NCBI GenBank assembly: GCA_050245975.1
Contig: JBFWWW010000097.1
Location: 1 to 13,988, forward strand
DNA: 13,988 bases
Direction: 5' to 3'
From: JBFWWW01 sp050245975
GTDB taxonomy: Bacteria; Pseudomonadota; Alphaproteobacteria; Rhizobiales; Hyphomicrobiaceae
Part shown: positions 6,629-13,528 of the stretch, piece after piece
How positions within the stretch are numbered: the stretch's first letter is position 1
Layout of the letters: each line of letters begins with the position of its first letter
The notes under the pieces: model-generated
What the model was told of the DNA's origin: nothing
Database searches by the model: none
The model's input: the letters and a program-made list of their open reading frames with translations, nothing else
Translations under genes and position numbers: made by a program

Positions 6629-7254
6629 CGACCCGTGACGAGGCCGCGCCGGCGCGCTTCTATCCCATCGTGCCGGACATCGGCTGGCTGAAGCGCATCG
6701 TTCCGCTCGGCGTGCGCACCGTGCAGCTGCGCATCAAGGATGCCGCGACCGACGACATCCGCCGCCAGATCGGCGAGGCGCTCGAGGTGACGATCCGCCA
6801 TGACTGCGAGCTGATCGTCAACGACCACTGGCGCGAGGCGATCGCGGTGGGCGCGCAGTACGTCCATCTCGGCCAGGAGGATCTCGCCGCCGCCGACGTG
6901 GCGACGATCCGCGCCGCCGGCCTGAAGCTCGGCGTCTCGACGCACAGCCACGAGGAGTTGCAGATCGCGCTCGACGCCGAGCCGGACTACGTCGCCCTCG
7001 GCCCCGTCTACGAGACCCGGCTGAAAGCGATGAAGTGGGCGCCGCAGGGGCTCGACCGCATCCGCGACTGGAAGGCGCGGATCGGCTCGCTGCCGCTGGT
7101 CGCCATCGGCGGCATCACGCCCGAGCGGGCCGATGGCGTCATCGCCGCGGGCGCCGACAGCGTGGCGGTCATCACCGACTTTTTTACCCATTCCGATCCG
7201 GAAAACCGGGTGCGCACGTGGCTGGCCTGGGAGAAAAAGTCCGGCCGACGCTAA
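6625..7254 (+). CDS. thiE: Thiamine phosphate synthase ThiE
   Basis: ThiE couples hydroxymethylpyrimidine diphosphate to thiazole phosphate, releasing pyrophosphate. The 209-residue TIM-barrel protein shows VQLRIKD (33-39), LIVNDHWREAIAVGA (63-77), VHLGQEDL (80-87), LGVSTHSHEEL (102-112), YVALGPVYETRLKAMK and VAIGGITPERAD (159-170). These carry the expected phosphate and pyrimidine contacts: Arg36, Asn66-Asp67, Gln84-Glu85-Asp86 and Ser105. NDHWREAI replaces the NDRxDLA seen in many ThiE proteins; I believe this is normal for alphaproteobacterial members. The start overlaps the thiG stop by 4 bp (ATGA). It is the last gene of thiSGE and is followed by a stem-loop. Confidence 0.95.
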   Translation: MTTRDEAAPARFYPIVPDIGWLKRIVPLGVRTVQLRIKDAATDDIRRQIGEALEVTIRHDCELIVNDHWREAIAVGAQYVHLGQEDLAAADVATIRAAGLKLGVSTHSHEELQIALDAEPDYVALGPVYETRLKAMKWAPQGLDRIRDWKARIGSLPLVAIGGITPERADGVIAAGADSVAVITDFFTHSDPENRVRTWLAWEKKSGRR

Positions 7255-7282
7255 CCTTAGTTCGTCATATTCCGGTTCCATT

Positions 7283-7311
7283 GCGGCAAAGCGCTCAACC
7301 GCCTTTGCCGC
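7283..7311 (+). terminator. Candidate terminator after thiE
   Basis: A perfect 9-bp inverted repeat, GCGGCAAAG (7283-7291) and CTTTGCCGC (7303-7311), encloses an 11-nt loop, 29 bp after the thiE stop. A short TTTT lies about 8 nt downstream. The placement fits the end of the thi operon; the weak T-tract lowers confidence. Confidence 0.5.
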
Positions 7312-7332
7312 GTACCCGTTTTCACCCCACCC

Positions 7333-7341
7333 TGATATGAT
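7333..7341 (+). promoter_or_regulatory. Extended -10 candidate for the CHAD-hemH operon
   Basis: TGATATGAT fits the extended -10 form TGnTATnAT, with TATGAT at 7336-7341. No good -35 is found 16-18 bp upstream, as extended -10 promoters can allow. Initiation near 7348 would leave a leader of about 55 nt before ATG 7404 and argues against a TTG start at 7341. Confidence 0.35.
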
Positions 7342-7403
7342 TGTGCCATGACTTCCGACCGCCGGCGGCGCGGTGGTCGACTGCGATGCGGGGTCGTTCG
7401 CGT

Positions 7404-8381
7404 ATGCCTTATCGCCTCAAGTTGGACGAGCCGCTGGCGCACGCCGTGCGCCGGATCGGCATGGAGCAGCTCGAAGCCTCCGAGACGAAACTGTCTGCGG
7501 GCGATGTGCCCGCGGTCGCCGTCCACGATGTGCGCAAGGCGCTCAAGCGCGTCCGCGCGCTGCTCCGCCTCGTCAGGCCGGCGCTCGGCAACCGCGTCTT
7601 CGAGCAGGAGAATACGCGCCTGCGCGACATCGGCCGTCTGCTTTCGGGGACGCGCGACCAGCATGTGCTGGAGCAGACCCTCGCGGCGATCGAGAGCCGG
7701 TTCGCGCTGGGCCAGAGCGGCATCACGCAGGGTGCGCGGCTCGCGCTGGCGGAAGCGGGGCCCGGCGGCGGCACCCGGCTTGCGCCGGACTCCAGTGCGG
7801 CCCGCACGGTCCGCCAGCGCCTGCGCAAGGCGGCGACCGCGTTTGCCGATCTGCCGGTCCGGGGAAGCGGTTTCGAACCCATCGCCGAGGGTCTGGAGAC
7901 GGCCTACCGCCGCGCCCGCAAGGCCCTGACCGCCGCCGAAGCCGACGGCAGCGACGAGACGGTGCACGAATGGCGCAAGCAGGTTCAGCACCACTGGCGG
8001 CACATGCTTCTGCTGACGCGGGTATGGCCCGAGGTTCTGCAGGCGCGCGCACACGAAGCCAAGGCTCTGTCGCAGATCCTGGGCGAGGATCACGACCTCG
8101 CCATGCTCGCCCGGTTCCTGCATTCCGATGCCGCCGCATCGGTCCCGCGCGACCAGCGCGCGGCGCTTGATGCGCTGTGCCGTGCGCGGCAGGGCGAGTT
8201 GCGGCGCGCCGCCGCGCCGCGCGCGCACAGGCTGTTCGCCGAGCCGCCCCGCGCGCTGCGCAAGCGCCTGACGGCCTACTGGCATGCCGCGCGCCACATC
8301 CCCGTGACCCGAGGCGGGCGCCAGCGCGATGGCGAGAGCGAAACTGCACCGCAAGCTGAAGTCGTCCACCTCAAGACATGA
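7404..8381 (+). CDS. CHAD-domain protein
   Basis: This is a 325-residue, probably all-helical, Arg/His-rich protein with two halves of a CHAD (conserved histidine alpha-helical) domain. Half one has VHDVRKALKRVRALLRL (40-56: His41, Arg44, Lys45, Lys48, Arg49) and GTRDQHV (82-88). Half two has VHEWRKQVQHHWRHMLLL (187-204) and LGEDHDLAML (226-235). CHAD domains bind inorganic polyphosphate through this basic surface. No CYTH triphosphatase domain is attached. ATG 7404 is chosen because MPYRLKLDEPLAHAVRRI is the common opening of the family, with GGGGT 10 nt upstream; ATG 7386 is an alternative. The stop overlaps the hemH ATG (ATGA), so the proteins are coupled in translation. The biochemical role is unknown beyond likely polyphosphate binding. 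Confidence 0.92.
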   Translation: MPYRLKLDEPLAHAVRRIGMEQLEASETKLSAGDVPAVAVHDVRKALKRVRALLRLVRPALGNRVFEQENTRLRDIGRLLSGTRDQHVLEQTLAAIESRFALGQSGITQGARLALAEAGPGGGTRLAPDSSAARTVRQRLRKAATAFADLPVRGSGFEPIAEGLETAYRRARKALTAAEADGSDETVHEWRKQVQHHWRHMLLLTRVWPEVLQARAHEAKALSQILGEDHDLAMLARFLHSDAAASVPRDQRAALDALCRARQGELRRAAAPRAHRLFAEPPRALRKRLTAYWHAARHIPVTRGGRQRDGESETAPQAEVVHLKT

Positions 8382-9421
8382 ACGCATCCAACCTGCCCGC
8401 CGGGCATCCCCCGGCGCGCAGCGGCCGCATCGGCGTGCTGCTGCTCAATCTCGGCACGCCCGACGCCACCGACTATTCGTCGATGCGGCGCTACCTGAAG
8501 GAATTCCTGTCCGACCGCCGCGTGATCGAGGAGCCGCGCTGGAAATGGTGGCCGATCCTCAATCTCATCATCCTCACGGTACGTCCGGGACGGAAGGGGC
8601 GTGACTACCAGAAGATCTGGAACAGGGACCGCAACGAAAGTCCCCTCAAGACGATCTCGCGCAGTCAGGCCGAGCGGCTTGCGGCGCTGCTCGGCGACGC
8701 GGACCGCATCTCGGTCGCCTGGGCGATGCGCTACGGCAATCCGTCGACGGAAAGCGGCATCCACGACCTCATGGCGCGGGGCTGCGACCGCATCCTGCTC
8801 GTGCCGCTCTATCCGCAGTACGCCGCGCCGACGACGGCCACGGCGGCCGACCAGGCTTTCCGCACGCTGATGAACATGCGTTGGCAGCCTGCGGTCCGCG
8901 TCGCGCCGGCCTGGTACGACGATCCGGCCTATATCGCCGCGCTCGCCGGCTCGATGCGCAAGAGCCTGGCGCGGCTCGCCTTCACGCCCGACGTGCTGCT
9001 CGCGTCCTTTCACGGCATGCCGCAGAAATATCTCGAGCGAGGCGACCCCTACCATTGCCAGTGTCAGAAAACGGGCCGGCTGCTGCGTGCCGCGCTCGAC
9101 TGGCCCGAGGACCGCTGGCACGTCACCTTCCAGTCCCGCTTCGGCAACGATCCCTGGCTCCAGCCCTACACCGACAAGACGGTCGAGCGGCTGGCACGGG
9201 AAGGCACGAAGAGCCTCGCCATCGTTGCGCCCGGATTCGCCGCCGACTGCCTCGAGACGCTCGAGGAGCTGGATATGGAGAACAGGCAGATCTTCCTTGC
9301 CAACGGCGGGCGGGACTTCGCCTACCTGCCGGCCCTCAACGACGGCGAGGAGGGCATGGCGCTCCTGGCCCACGTCACGCGCCGCGAGCTGTCCGGCTGG
9401 CTCCCCGCATCCCTGGCCTAG
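8378..9421 (+). CDS. hemH: Ferrochelatase
   Basis: Ferrochelatase inserts Fe2+ into protoporphyrin IX, the last step of protohaem synthesis, at the inner face of the membrane. The 347-residue protein has VLLLNLGTPD (20-29), a YQKIWN block, AMRYGNPS (116-123), LVPLYPQYA (141-149), SFHGMPQKYLERGDPY (210-225) with catalytic His212, TFQSRFGNDPWLQPY (250-264) and APGFAADCLETLEEL (284-298) with the conserved Glu293. Length is normal. The two Cys of HCQCQ do not form a four-Cys cluster motif in the C-terminus, so no [2Fe-2S] centre is expected. ATG 8378 overlaps the CHAD stop. The TAG stop (9419-9421) is the last codon before the assembly gap, so the coding region is complete but its 3' surroundings are unseen. 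Confidence 0.97.
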   Translation: MNASNLPAGHPPARSGRIGVLLLNLGTPDATDYSSMRRYLKEFLSDRRVIEEPRWKWWPILNLIILTVRPGRKGRDYQKIWNRDRNESPLKTISRSQAERLAALLGDADRISVAWAMRYGNPSTESGIHDLMARGCDRILLVPLYPQYAAPTTATAADQAFRTLMNMRWQPAVRVAPAWYDDPAYIAALAGSMRKSLARLAFTPDVLLASFHGMPQKYLERGDPYHCQCQKTGRLLRAALDWPEDRWHVTFQSRFGNDPWLQPYTDKTVERLAREGTKSLAIVAPGFAADCLETLEELDMENRQIFLANGGRDFAYLPALNDGEEGMALLAHVTRRELSGWLPASLA

Positions 9422-9521
9422 NNNNNNNNNNNNNNNNNNNNNNNNNNNNNNNNNNNNNNNNNNNNNNNNNNNNNNNNNNNNNNNNNNNNNNNNNNNNNNN
9501 NNNNNNNNNNNNNNNNNNNNN
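9422..9521. other. Assembly gap, 100 N
   Basis: Exactly 100 N, the conventional placeholder for a scaffold gap of unknown size. Sequence before it ends in CTAG and sequence after it begins with CTAG. The true distance may be zero, negative or large; any gene in it is invisible. Confidence 0.98.
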
Positions 9522-9752
9522 CTAGCCAGGCGGGACCTTGCGCCCGGCCCGCCGCCACCTAAATCCAAGGATGTCTGCAGTTCGGCGCCCGTCCGCCGGG
9601 CCGTTGCAAATATTACCAAAATATACATGCGGAATACGGCTTCGTTTATTCTGTATTTATCCATTCTTTACCTCAAATTCGCACTCCACCCCTAAAAATC
9701 CGAACCGGATGCCCTAGATTTAGGGCGTGAACGTCTTTCCGGGTGGGAGCCA
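9522..9752 (+). promoter_or_regulatory. AT-rich leader upstream of the QmcA-like gene, with a palindrome
   Basis: About 9600-9710 is far more AT-rich than anything else in the window, consistent with a promoter region, though I cannot place a clean -35/-10 pair. A perfect 6-bp-arm palindrome, GCCCTAGATTTAGGGC, lies at 9711-9726, 26 bp before the ATG, and could be an operator or a small mRNA hairpin. No gene is supported here. Confidence 0.45.
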
Positions 9753-10769
9753 ATGACCGTCAATCTGCCGGGTGGATTTGAGATCTTCGGCCTGCTGCTG
9801 ATCGCACTGGCGGTGACCGCGCTGTGGTCCACCGTCAAGATCGTGCCGCAGGGCTACAACTACACCGTCGAGACCTTCGGTCGCTTCACGCGGACGCTGA
9901 CCCCCGGGCTGCACATCCTGATCCCGGTGATGGAACGCGTCGGCCAGAAGATGAACATGAAGGAGCAGGTGATGGACATCCCGAGCCAGGATGTCATCAC
10001 GCGCGACAACGCCATGGTGCGGGTCGACGGCGTCGCCTTCTATCAGGTGCTGGACGCGGCCAAGGCCGCCTACGAGGTCAACCAGCTCGAGACCTCGATC
10101 GTCAACCTGACGATGACCAACATCCGCACCGTCATGGGCTCCATGGACCTCGACGAGGTGCTCTCCAACCGCGACCAGATCAACGCCAAGCTGCTGATCG
10201 TCATCGACGCGGCCACGGAATCGTGGGGCGTCAAGGTCACCCGCATCGAGATCAAGGACATCGAGCCCCCGCGCGACCTCGTCGACAGCATGGCGCGGCA
10301 GATGAAGGCCGAGCGCGAGAAGCGCGCCCAGATCCTGGAGTCGGAAGGCCTGCGCCAGGCCGCGATCCTCAAGGCCGAGGGCGAGAAGCAGGCGGTCATG
10401 CTGGCGGCCGACGGCCGCAAGGAAGCCGCCTTCCGCGACGCCGAGGCGCGCGAGCGCTCTGCGCAGGCGGAAGCCCGCGCCACCGAGATGGTCTCGGACG
10501 CCATCGCCAAGGGCAACGTGCAGGCCATCAACTACTTCGTCGCCAACAACTACATCAAGGCCCTGGAGGCCCTCGCCCGCTCCCCCAACCAGAAGATCCT
10601 GATGATGCCGCTCGAAGCCTCGTCCGTCATCGGTTCGCTGGCAGGGCTTGCCCAGATCACCAGCGACGCCTTCGGCAATGGCGGCGGCAACAACACCGCG
10701 CCGCCGGCAAACCGCAGTCCGCGCGGCCAGCAGCCTGGCCCCTGGACCAGCGGCCCGTCCTCACAGTAG
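9753..10769 (+). CDS. SPFH/band-7 membrane protein, QmcA/stomatin family
   Basis: This 338-residue stomatin-like protein has a single N-terminal membrane segment (about 9-28) followed by a cytoplasmic SPFH domain. Family blocks are IVPQGYNYTVETFGRFTRTL (30-49), PGLHILIPVMERVG (51-64), QVMDIPSQDVITRDNAMVRVDGV (72-94) and WGVKVTRIEIKDIEPP (158-173). A long Ala/Glu/Arg helix (about 180-250) is the oligomerising coiled coil. A Gly/Asn/Pro-rich tail after about 308 is probably disordered. Such proteins form membrane-bound rings or cages that organise quality control and lipid microdomains. GGGTGGGAG gives a ribosome site before ATG 9753. The following gene is NfeD, its usual partner. Close alternatives such as HflK/HflC are unlikely given the absence of a second SPFH gene. 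Confidence 0.93.
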   Translation: MTVNLPGGFEIFGLLLIALAVTALWSTVKIVPQGYNYTVETFGRFTRTLTPGLHILIPVMERVGQKMNMKEQVMDIPSQDVITRDNAMVRVDGVAFYQVLDAAKAAYEVNQLETSIVNLTMTNIRTVMGSMDLDEVLSNRDQINAKLLIVIDAATESWGVKVTRIEIKDIEPPRDLVDSMARQMKAEREKRAQILESEGLRQAAILKAEGEKQAVMLAADGRKEAAFRDAEARERSAQAEARATEMVSDAIAKGNVQAINYFVANNYIKALEALARSPNQKILMMPLEASSVIGSLAGLAQITSDAFGNGGGNNTAPPANRSPRGQQPGPWTSGPSSQ

Positions 10770-10806
10770 GCCATCCGCTCATGCAGCCGTCGAAGTCCCG
10801 TCACGC

Positions 10807-10845
10807 AAAGCGGCCGGGCTCCGGGCGACCCGTCCGGGCCGCTTT
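10807..10845 (+). terminator. Intercistronic stem-loop between the SPFH gene and nfeD
   Basis: A perfect 9-bp inverted repeat AAAGCGGCC (10807-10815) and GGCCGCTTT (10837-10845) encloses a GC-rich loop with an inner CGGG/CCCG helix. A-rich and T-rich ends flank a GC stem as in alphaproteobacterial terminators, but no further T-tract follows. It may partly terminate or process the message between the two partner genes. Confidence 0.5.
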
Positions 10846-10884
10846 CCAAGCCCGCAAAGCGACCGCACCGCAAGGATCCGATCG

Positions 10885-11337
10885 ATGCAGACCGTGCTGA
10901 ACGTCTCGGCCAGCCTCGGCCCCTGGAACTGGTTCATCGCCGCGGTGATCCTGTTCATCCTCGAAACCATCGTGCCGGGTGTGCACTTCCTGTGGTTCGG
11001 CCTCGCGGCCGTCATCGTCGGGCTGCTGTCGCTGGCGATGGGGTTCGCCTGGCCGGCCCAGCTCGTCGCCTTCGCGCTGGTGTCGATCCTGTCGGTGTTC
11101 TGGATCCGCCGCTACGTGCGCCCCGACGTGGCCAGGAGCGACCTGCCGGACCTCAACGTGCGCGCGAACCAGTACATCGGCCGCATCGTCACCGTGGAAG
11201 AGGCGATCGAGGGCGGGCGCGGCAAGGTCCGGGTTGGCGATACGCTGTGGTCGGCGCAGGGTGCCGATCTCGCGGCCGGCAGCAAGGTGCGCGTCACCGG
11301 CGCCAACGGCACCGTGCTCGTCGTGGCCGCCGTCTAG
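10885..11337 (+). CDS. NfeD family protein (short form)
   Basis: This 150-residue membrane protein has two or three hydrophobic segments (about 13-30, 33-52 and 56-75) followed by a C-terminal OB-fold domain (about 95-150) containing YIGRIVTVEEAI, GDTLWSAQG and GSKVRVTGANGTVLVV. Short NfeD proteins lack the ClpP-like protease part and act as partners of stomatin/SPFH proteins, agreeing with the gene upstream. ATG 10885 has an AAGGA ribosome site 8 nt away (10872-10876); longer in-frame starts run through the preceding gene and the stem-loop and have no similarity. A 115-bp spacer with the stem-loop separates it from the SPFH gene. It converges on kdsD with 5 bp between the stops. Confidence 0.92.
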   Translation: MQTVLNVSASLGPWNWFIAAVILFILETIVPGVHFLWFGLAAVIVGLLSLAMGFAWPAQLVAFALVSILSVFWIRRYVRPDVARSDLPDLNVRANQYIGRIVTVEEAIEGGRGKVRVGDTLWSAQGADLAAGSKVRVTGANGTVLVVAAV

Positions 11338-11342
11338 GAAAC

Positions 11343-12377
11343 TCAGGCGACGCCCGCACGCAGCAGATCGTGCACGTGGATGACGCCCACCGGCACGCCC
11401 TTGTCGACGACGAACAGCGCCGTGATGCGCCGGGCGTTGATGAGTTCCAGCGCGGCCGACGCCAGCATCTTCGGCGCCACGGTCTGCGGATTGCGCGTCA
11501 TGATCTCGCGCGCCGGCAGGCCGAGCAGGTCCTTGCCCATGTGACGGCGCAGGTCGCCGTCGGTGATGATCCCGACGAGCTTTCCCGCCTTGTCGACGAT
11601 GCCGAGGCAGCCGAGGCTCTTCTGCGTCATGGTGACGAGCGCCTCGCTCATGCGCTCGCCCTCGTCCGCCAGCGGCAGCCGGTCGCCCCCATGCATGAGA
11701 TCGGCGACGAACTTGAGCTGCGCGCCGAGCGAGCCGCCCGGATGGAACACCTTGAAATCGTGCGCCGTGAAGCCCTTGCGCTCCAGCAGCGCGATGGCGA
11801 GGCAATCCCCCAGCGCAAGCTGCATGGTCGTCGATGTCGTCGGCGCGAGGCCGTGCGGACACGCCTCCTGCGTCCGCGGCAGCTCGAGCACCACGTCCGA
11901 CTGGCGCGCGAGCGCGCTGTCGCGGCGCGACGTGACGCCGATCAGCGGCACCTTGAAGCGGCGCGAATAGGTGATGATGTTGCCGAGCTCGACGCTCTCG
12001 CCCGACCACGACAGCGCGAGAACGACATCCTGCGGCGCGATCATGCCGAGGTCGCCGTGGCTCGCCTCGCTCGGATGCACGAAAAAGGCCGGCGTGCCGG
12101 TCGATGCAAAGGTGGCCGCGATCTTCTGGCCGACGTGCCCGCTCTTGCCGATGCCGCTGACGATCACCCTGCCCTTGGCGGCCGCCATCAGCGCCACCGC
12201 GCGCGACAGCTCCTGGCCAAGGCCGGCGGCGAGCGCCTCGCGCATGGCTCCGAGGCCATCCAGCTCCAGGCCGAGCGTCCGCAGCGCCGACTGGATCGCG
12301 CCATCGACCGGCTTGCGCGCGGCCCGGGCTTTGGCTTTCCTCGGTTTTGCGGACGGGGACGCCGTCATCTTCTGCAT
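11343..12377 (-). CDS. kdsD: D-arabinose 5-phosphate isomerase, KdsD/KpsF family
   Basis: This 344-residue cytoplasmic enzyme converts ribulose 5-phosphate to arabinose 5-phosphate, the first committed precursor of Kdo for lipopolysaccharide. An SIS domain (about 45-180) contains SGIGKSGHVGQK and HPSEASHGDLGMI, and PTTSTTMQLALGDCLA follows. Two CBS domains (about 225-275 and 290-340) follow. Lys78, Glu130, Glu171 and His212 have the same mutual spacing as E. coli KdsD Lys59, Glu111, Glu152 and His193 as I recall them, so the active site looks complete. Residues 1-25 form a Lys/Arg/Ala-rich extension. ATG 12377 has AAAGGA 9 nt upstream (12387-12392); ATG 12368 is a second choice. It lies downstream of galU on the same strand with 158 bp between, probably from its own promoter. 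Confidence 0.95.
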   Translation of the reverse strand: MQKMTASPSAKPRKAKARAARKPVDGAIQSALRTLGLELDGLGAMREALAAGLGQELSRAVALMAAAKGRVIVSGIGKSGHVGQKIAATFASTGTPAFFVHPSEASHGDLGMIAPQDVVLALSWSGESVELGNIITYSRRFKVPLIGVTSRRDSALARQSDVVLELPRTQEACPHGLAPTTSTTMQLALGDCLAIALLERKGFTAHDFKVFHPGGSLGAQLKFVADLMHGGDRLPLADEGERMSEALVTMTQKSLGCLGIVDKAGKLVGIITDGDLRRHMGKDLLGLPAREIMTRNPQTVAPKMLASAALELINARRITALFVVDKGVPVGVIHVHDLLRAGVA

Positions 12378-12418
12378 CGAAGGCTATCCTTTGCGGCCGC
12401 CGGCCGGGGCCATTCGAG

Positions 12419-12447
12419 TCTCTAGCACTGCCGCCGGGCCGCGCCAA
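12419..12447 (-). promoter_or_regulatory. Candidate kdsD promoter
   Basis: On the minus strand TTGGCG (12447-12442), a 17-bp spacer and TAGAGA (12424-12419) preceded by TGC resemble a sigma-70 promoter with an extended -10. Initiation near 12411 leaves about 35 nt of leader with the AAAGGA ribosome site. This is based on consensus matching only. Confidence 0.35.
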
Positions 12448-12498
12448 ATCGCCCCTGCAGGCCGCCGCCACGGCCCCGACACAGGCTCGCCCGGCGGC
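12430..12498. repeat. 10-bp inverted repeat in the galU-kdsD spacer
   Basis: GCCGCCGGGC (12430-12439) and GCCCGGCGGC (12489-12498) are perfect inverted arms around a 49-nt GC-rich loop. One arm overlaps the kdsD promoter candidate spacer. It could be a galU transcript-end structure or chance in very GC-rich DNA. Confidence 0.4.
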
Positions 12499-12535
12499 GC
12501 GGCATACCTAAGGTTGCAGACGCCACCAGTCGGCC

Positions 12536-13420
12536 TCAGATGAGCTTCTTGATCTCGGCCTTCAGGGCCGGCCCGAGATCGGGCCGTTCCAGCGCGTAGG
12601 CGACGTTGGCGGCCAGGAACCCGATCTTGGAGCCGCAATCATAGATCGTGCCGTCGAACCGGACGGCATAGAACGGCTGCTGGCCGCGCGTCGCCATCTT
12701 GATCATGGCGTCGGTGAGCTGGATCTCGCCGCCCGCCCCACGCTCCTGCGTCTCGAGCAGGGGAAAGATCGCCGGGTCGAGAATATAGCGCCCCGTGATG
12801 TGCAGGTTGGAGGGCGCCGTGCCGCGCGGCGGCTTTTCCACCATCTGCAGGATCGGCGAGACCTTCGCCGTGACGTCCTCCACGCCGACGATGCCGTACT
12901 GGTGCGTCTGGTCCTCCGGCACCGGCGACACCGCGATGTGGTTGCCGCCATGCCTGTCGTAGGCCGCCATCATGTCGGCGAGGCACGGCCGCGACGCGTG
13001 ATGCAGCATGTCGGGCAGCAGGAGGGCGAACGGCTCGTCGCCCACGATATCGCGCGCGCACCACACCGCGTGGCCGAGGCCCAGCGGGGCCTGCTGGCGC
13101 GTGAAGCTCGCCTGTCCGGCCTGCGGCAGCTCCCGGCGCAGGGCCTCGAGCTCCGCCGTCTTGCCGCGCGCGGCCAGCGTCTCCTCCAGCTCGAACTGGC
13201 TGTCGAAGTGGTCCTCGATCACCGCCTTGTTGCGGCCCGTCACGAAAATGAAATGCTCGATGCCGGCGGCTCGGGCTTCGTCCACCACGTGCTGGATCAC
13301 CGGCCGGTCGACGACCGTCAGCATTTCCTTGGGCACCGCCTTCGTTGCGGGCAGGAAGCGGGTCCCAAGGCCGGCGACCGGAAAGACGGCCTTGCGGATG
13401 CGCTTCTTCGGGGTCGGCAT
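12536..13420 (-). CDS. galU: UTP-glucose-1-phosphate uridylyltransferase
   Basis: GalU makes UDP-glucose from UTP and glucose 1-phosphate, feeding exopolysaccharide, LPS and glucan synthesis. The 294-residue nucleotidyltransferase has the signature AVFPVAGLGTRFLPATKAVPKEML (11-34), VDRPVIQHVVDEA, FVTGRNKAVIEDHFD (59-73) and LLLPDMLH (133-140). QMVEKPP and GGEIQLTDAM follow, then FDGTIYDCGSKIGF. LPDML stands in place of the enterobacterial LPDDL; I associate this with alphaproteobacterial ExoN/GalU proteins. ATG 13420 has GGAG about 9 nt upstream (13430-13433). It diverges from galE, which interconverts its product, so the pair shares a 108-bp control region. Confidence 0.96.
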   Translation of the reverse strand: MPTPKKRIRKAVFPVAGLGTRFLPATKAVPKEMLTVVDRPVIQHVVDEARAAGIEHFIFVTGRNKAVIEDHFDSQFELEETLAARGKTAELEALRRELPQAGQASFTRQQAPLGLGHAVWCARDIVGDEPFALLLPDMLHHASRPCLADMMAAYDRHGGNHIAVSPVPEDQTHQYGIVGVEDVTAKVSPILQMVEKPPRGTAPSNLHITGRYILDPAIFPLLETQERGAGGEIQLTDAMIKMATRGQQPFYAVRFDGTIYDCGSKIGFLAANVAYALERPDLGPALKAEIKKLI

Positions 13421-13464
13421 GGCGATCGTCTCCGTCAGGGTGGCCGGCGCGTCTCAGTGGATTG

Positions 13465-13484
13465 TGTGATGGACTCGCATCACA
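13465..13484. promoter_or_regulatory. 20-bp palindrome in the galU-galE control region
   Basis: TGTGATG, six bases, then CATCACA form a perfect 7-bp-arm palindrome midway between the divergent genes. It overlaps the predicted galU transcription start, a position suited to an operator. The 10-bp distance between TGTGA and TCACA rules out a standard CRP site, which has 6. Confidence 0.4.
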
Positions 13485-13488
13485 AGGT

Positions 13489-13516
13489 AGCATAGGCACC
13501 GCGCTGCGGCAGGCAA
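13489..13516 (-). promoter_or_regulatory. Candidate galU promoter
   Basis: On the minus strand TTGCCT (13516-13511), a 16-bp spacer and TATGCT (13494-13489) match sigma-70 boxes moderately. Initiation would fall near 13482, inside the palindrome, with a leader of about 60 nt. I found no comparably good plus-strand pair for galE. Confidence 0.35.
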
Positions 13517-13528
13517 ATGGGGACCGGC

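Noticed and set aside
7341..7403. A TTG start for the CHAD protein at 7341
   Set aside because: It overlaps a probable extended -10 box and adds 21 residues lacking family similarity; ATG 7404 gives the usual N-terminus.
9522..9752. A small gene in the AT-rich stretch after the gap
   Set aside because: The open frames there either start in the N run or give short hydrophobic translations from AT-rich promoter-like DNA, without a ribosome site.
13465..13484. A CRP/FNR site between galU and galE
   Set aside because: The TGTGA and TCACA halves are 10 bp apart rather than 6, so it is kept only as an unassigned palindrome.
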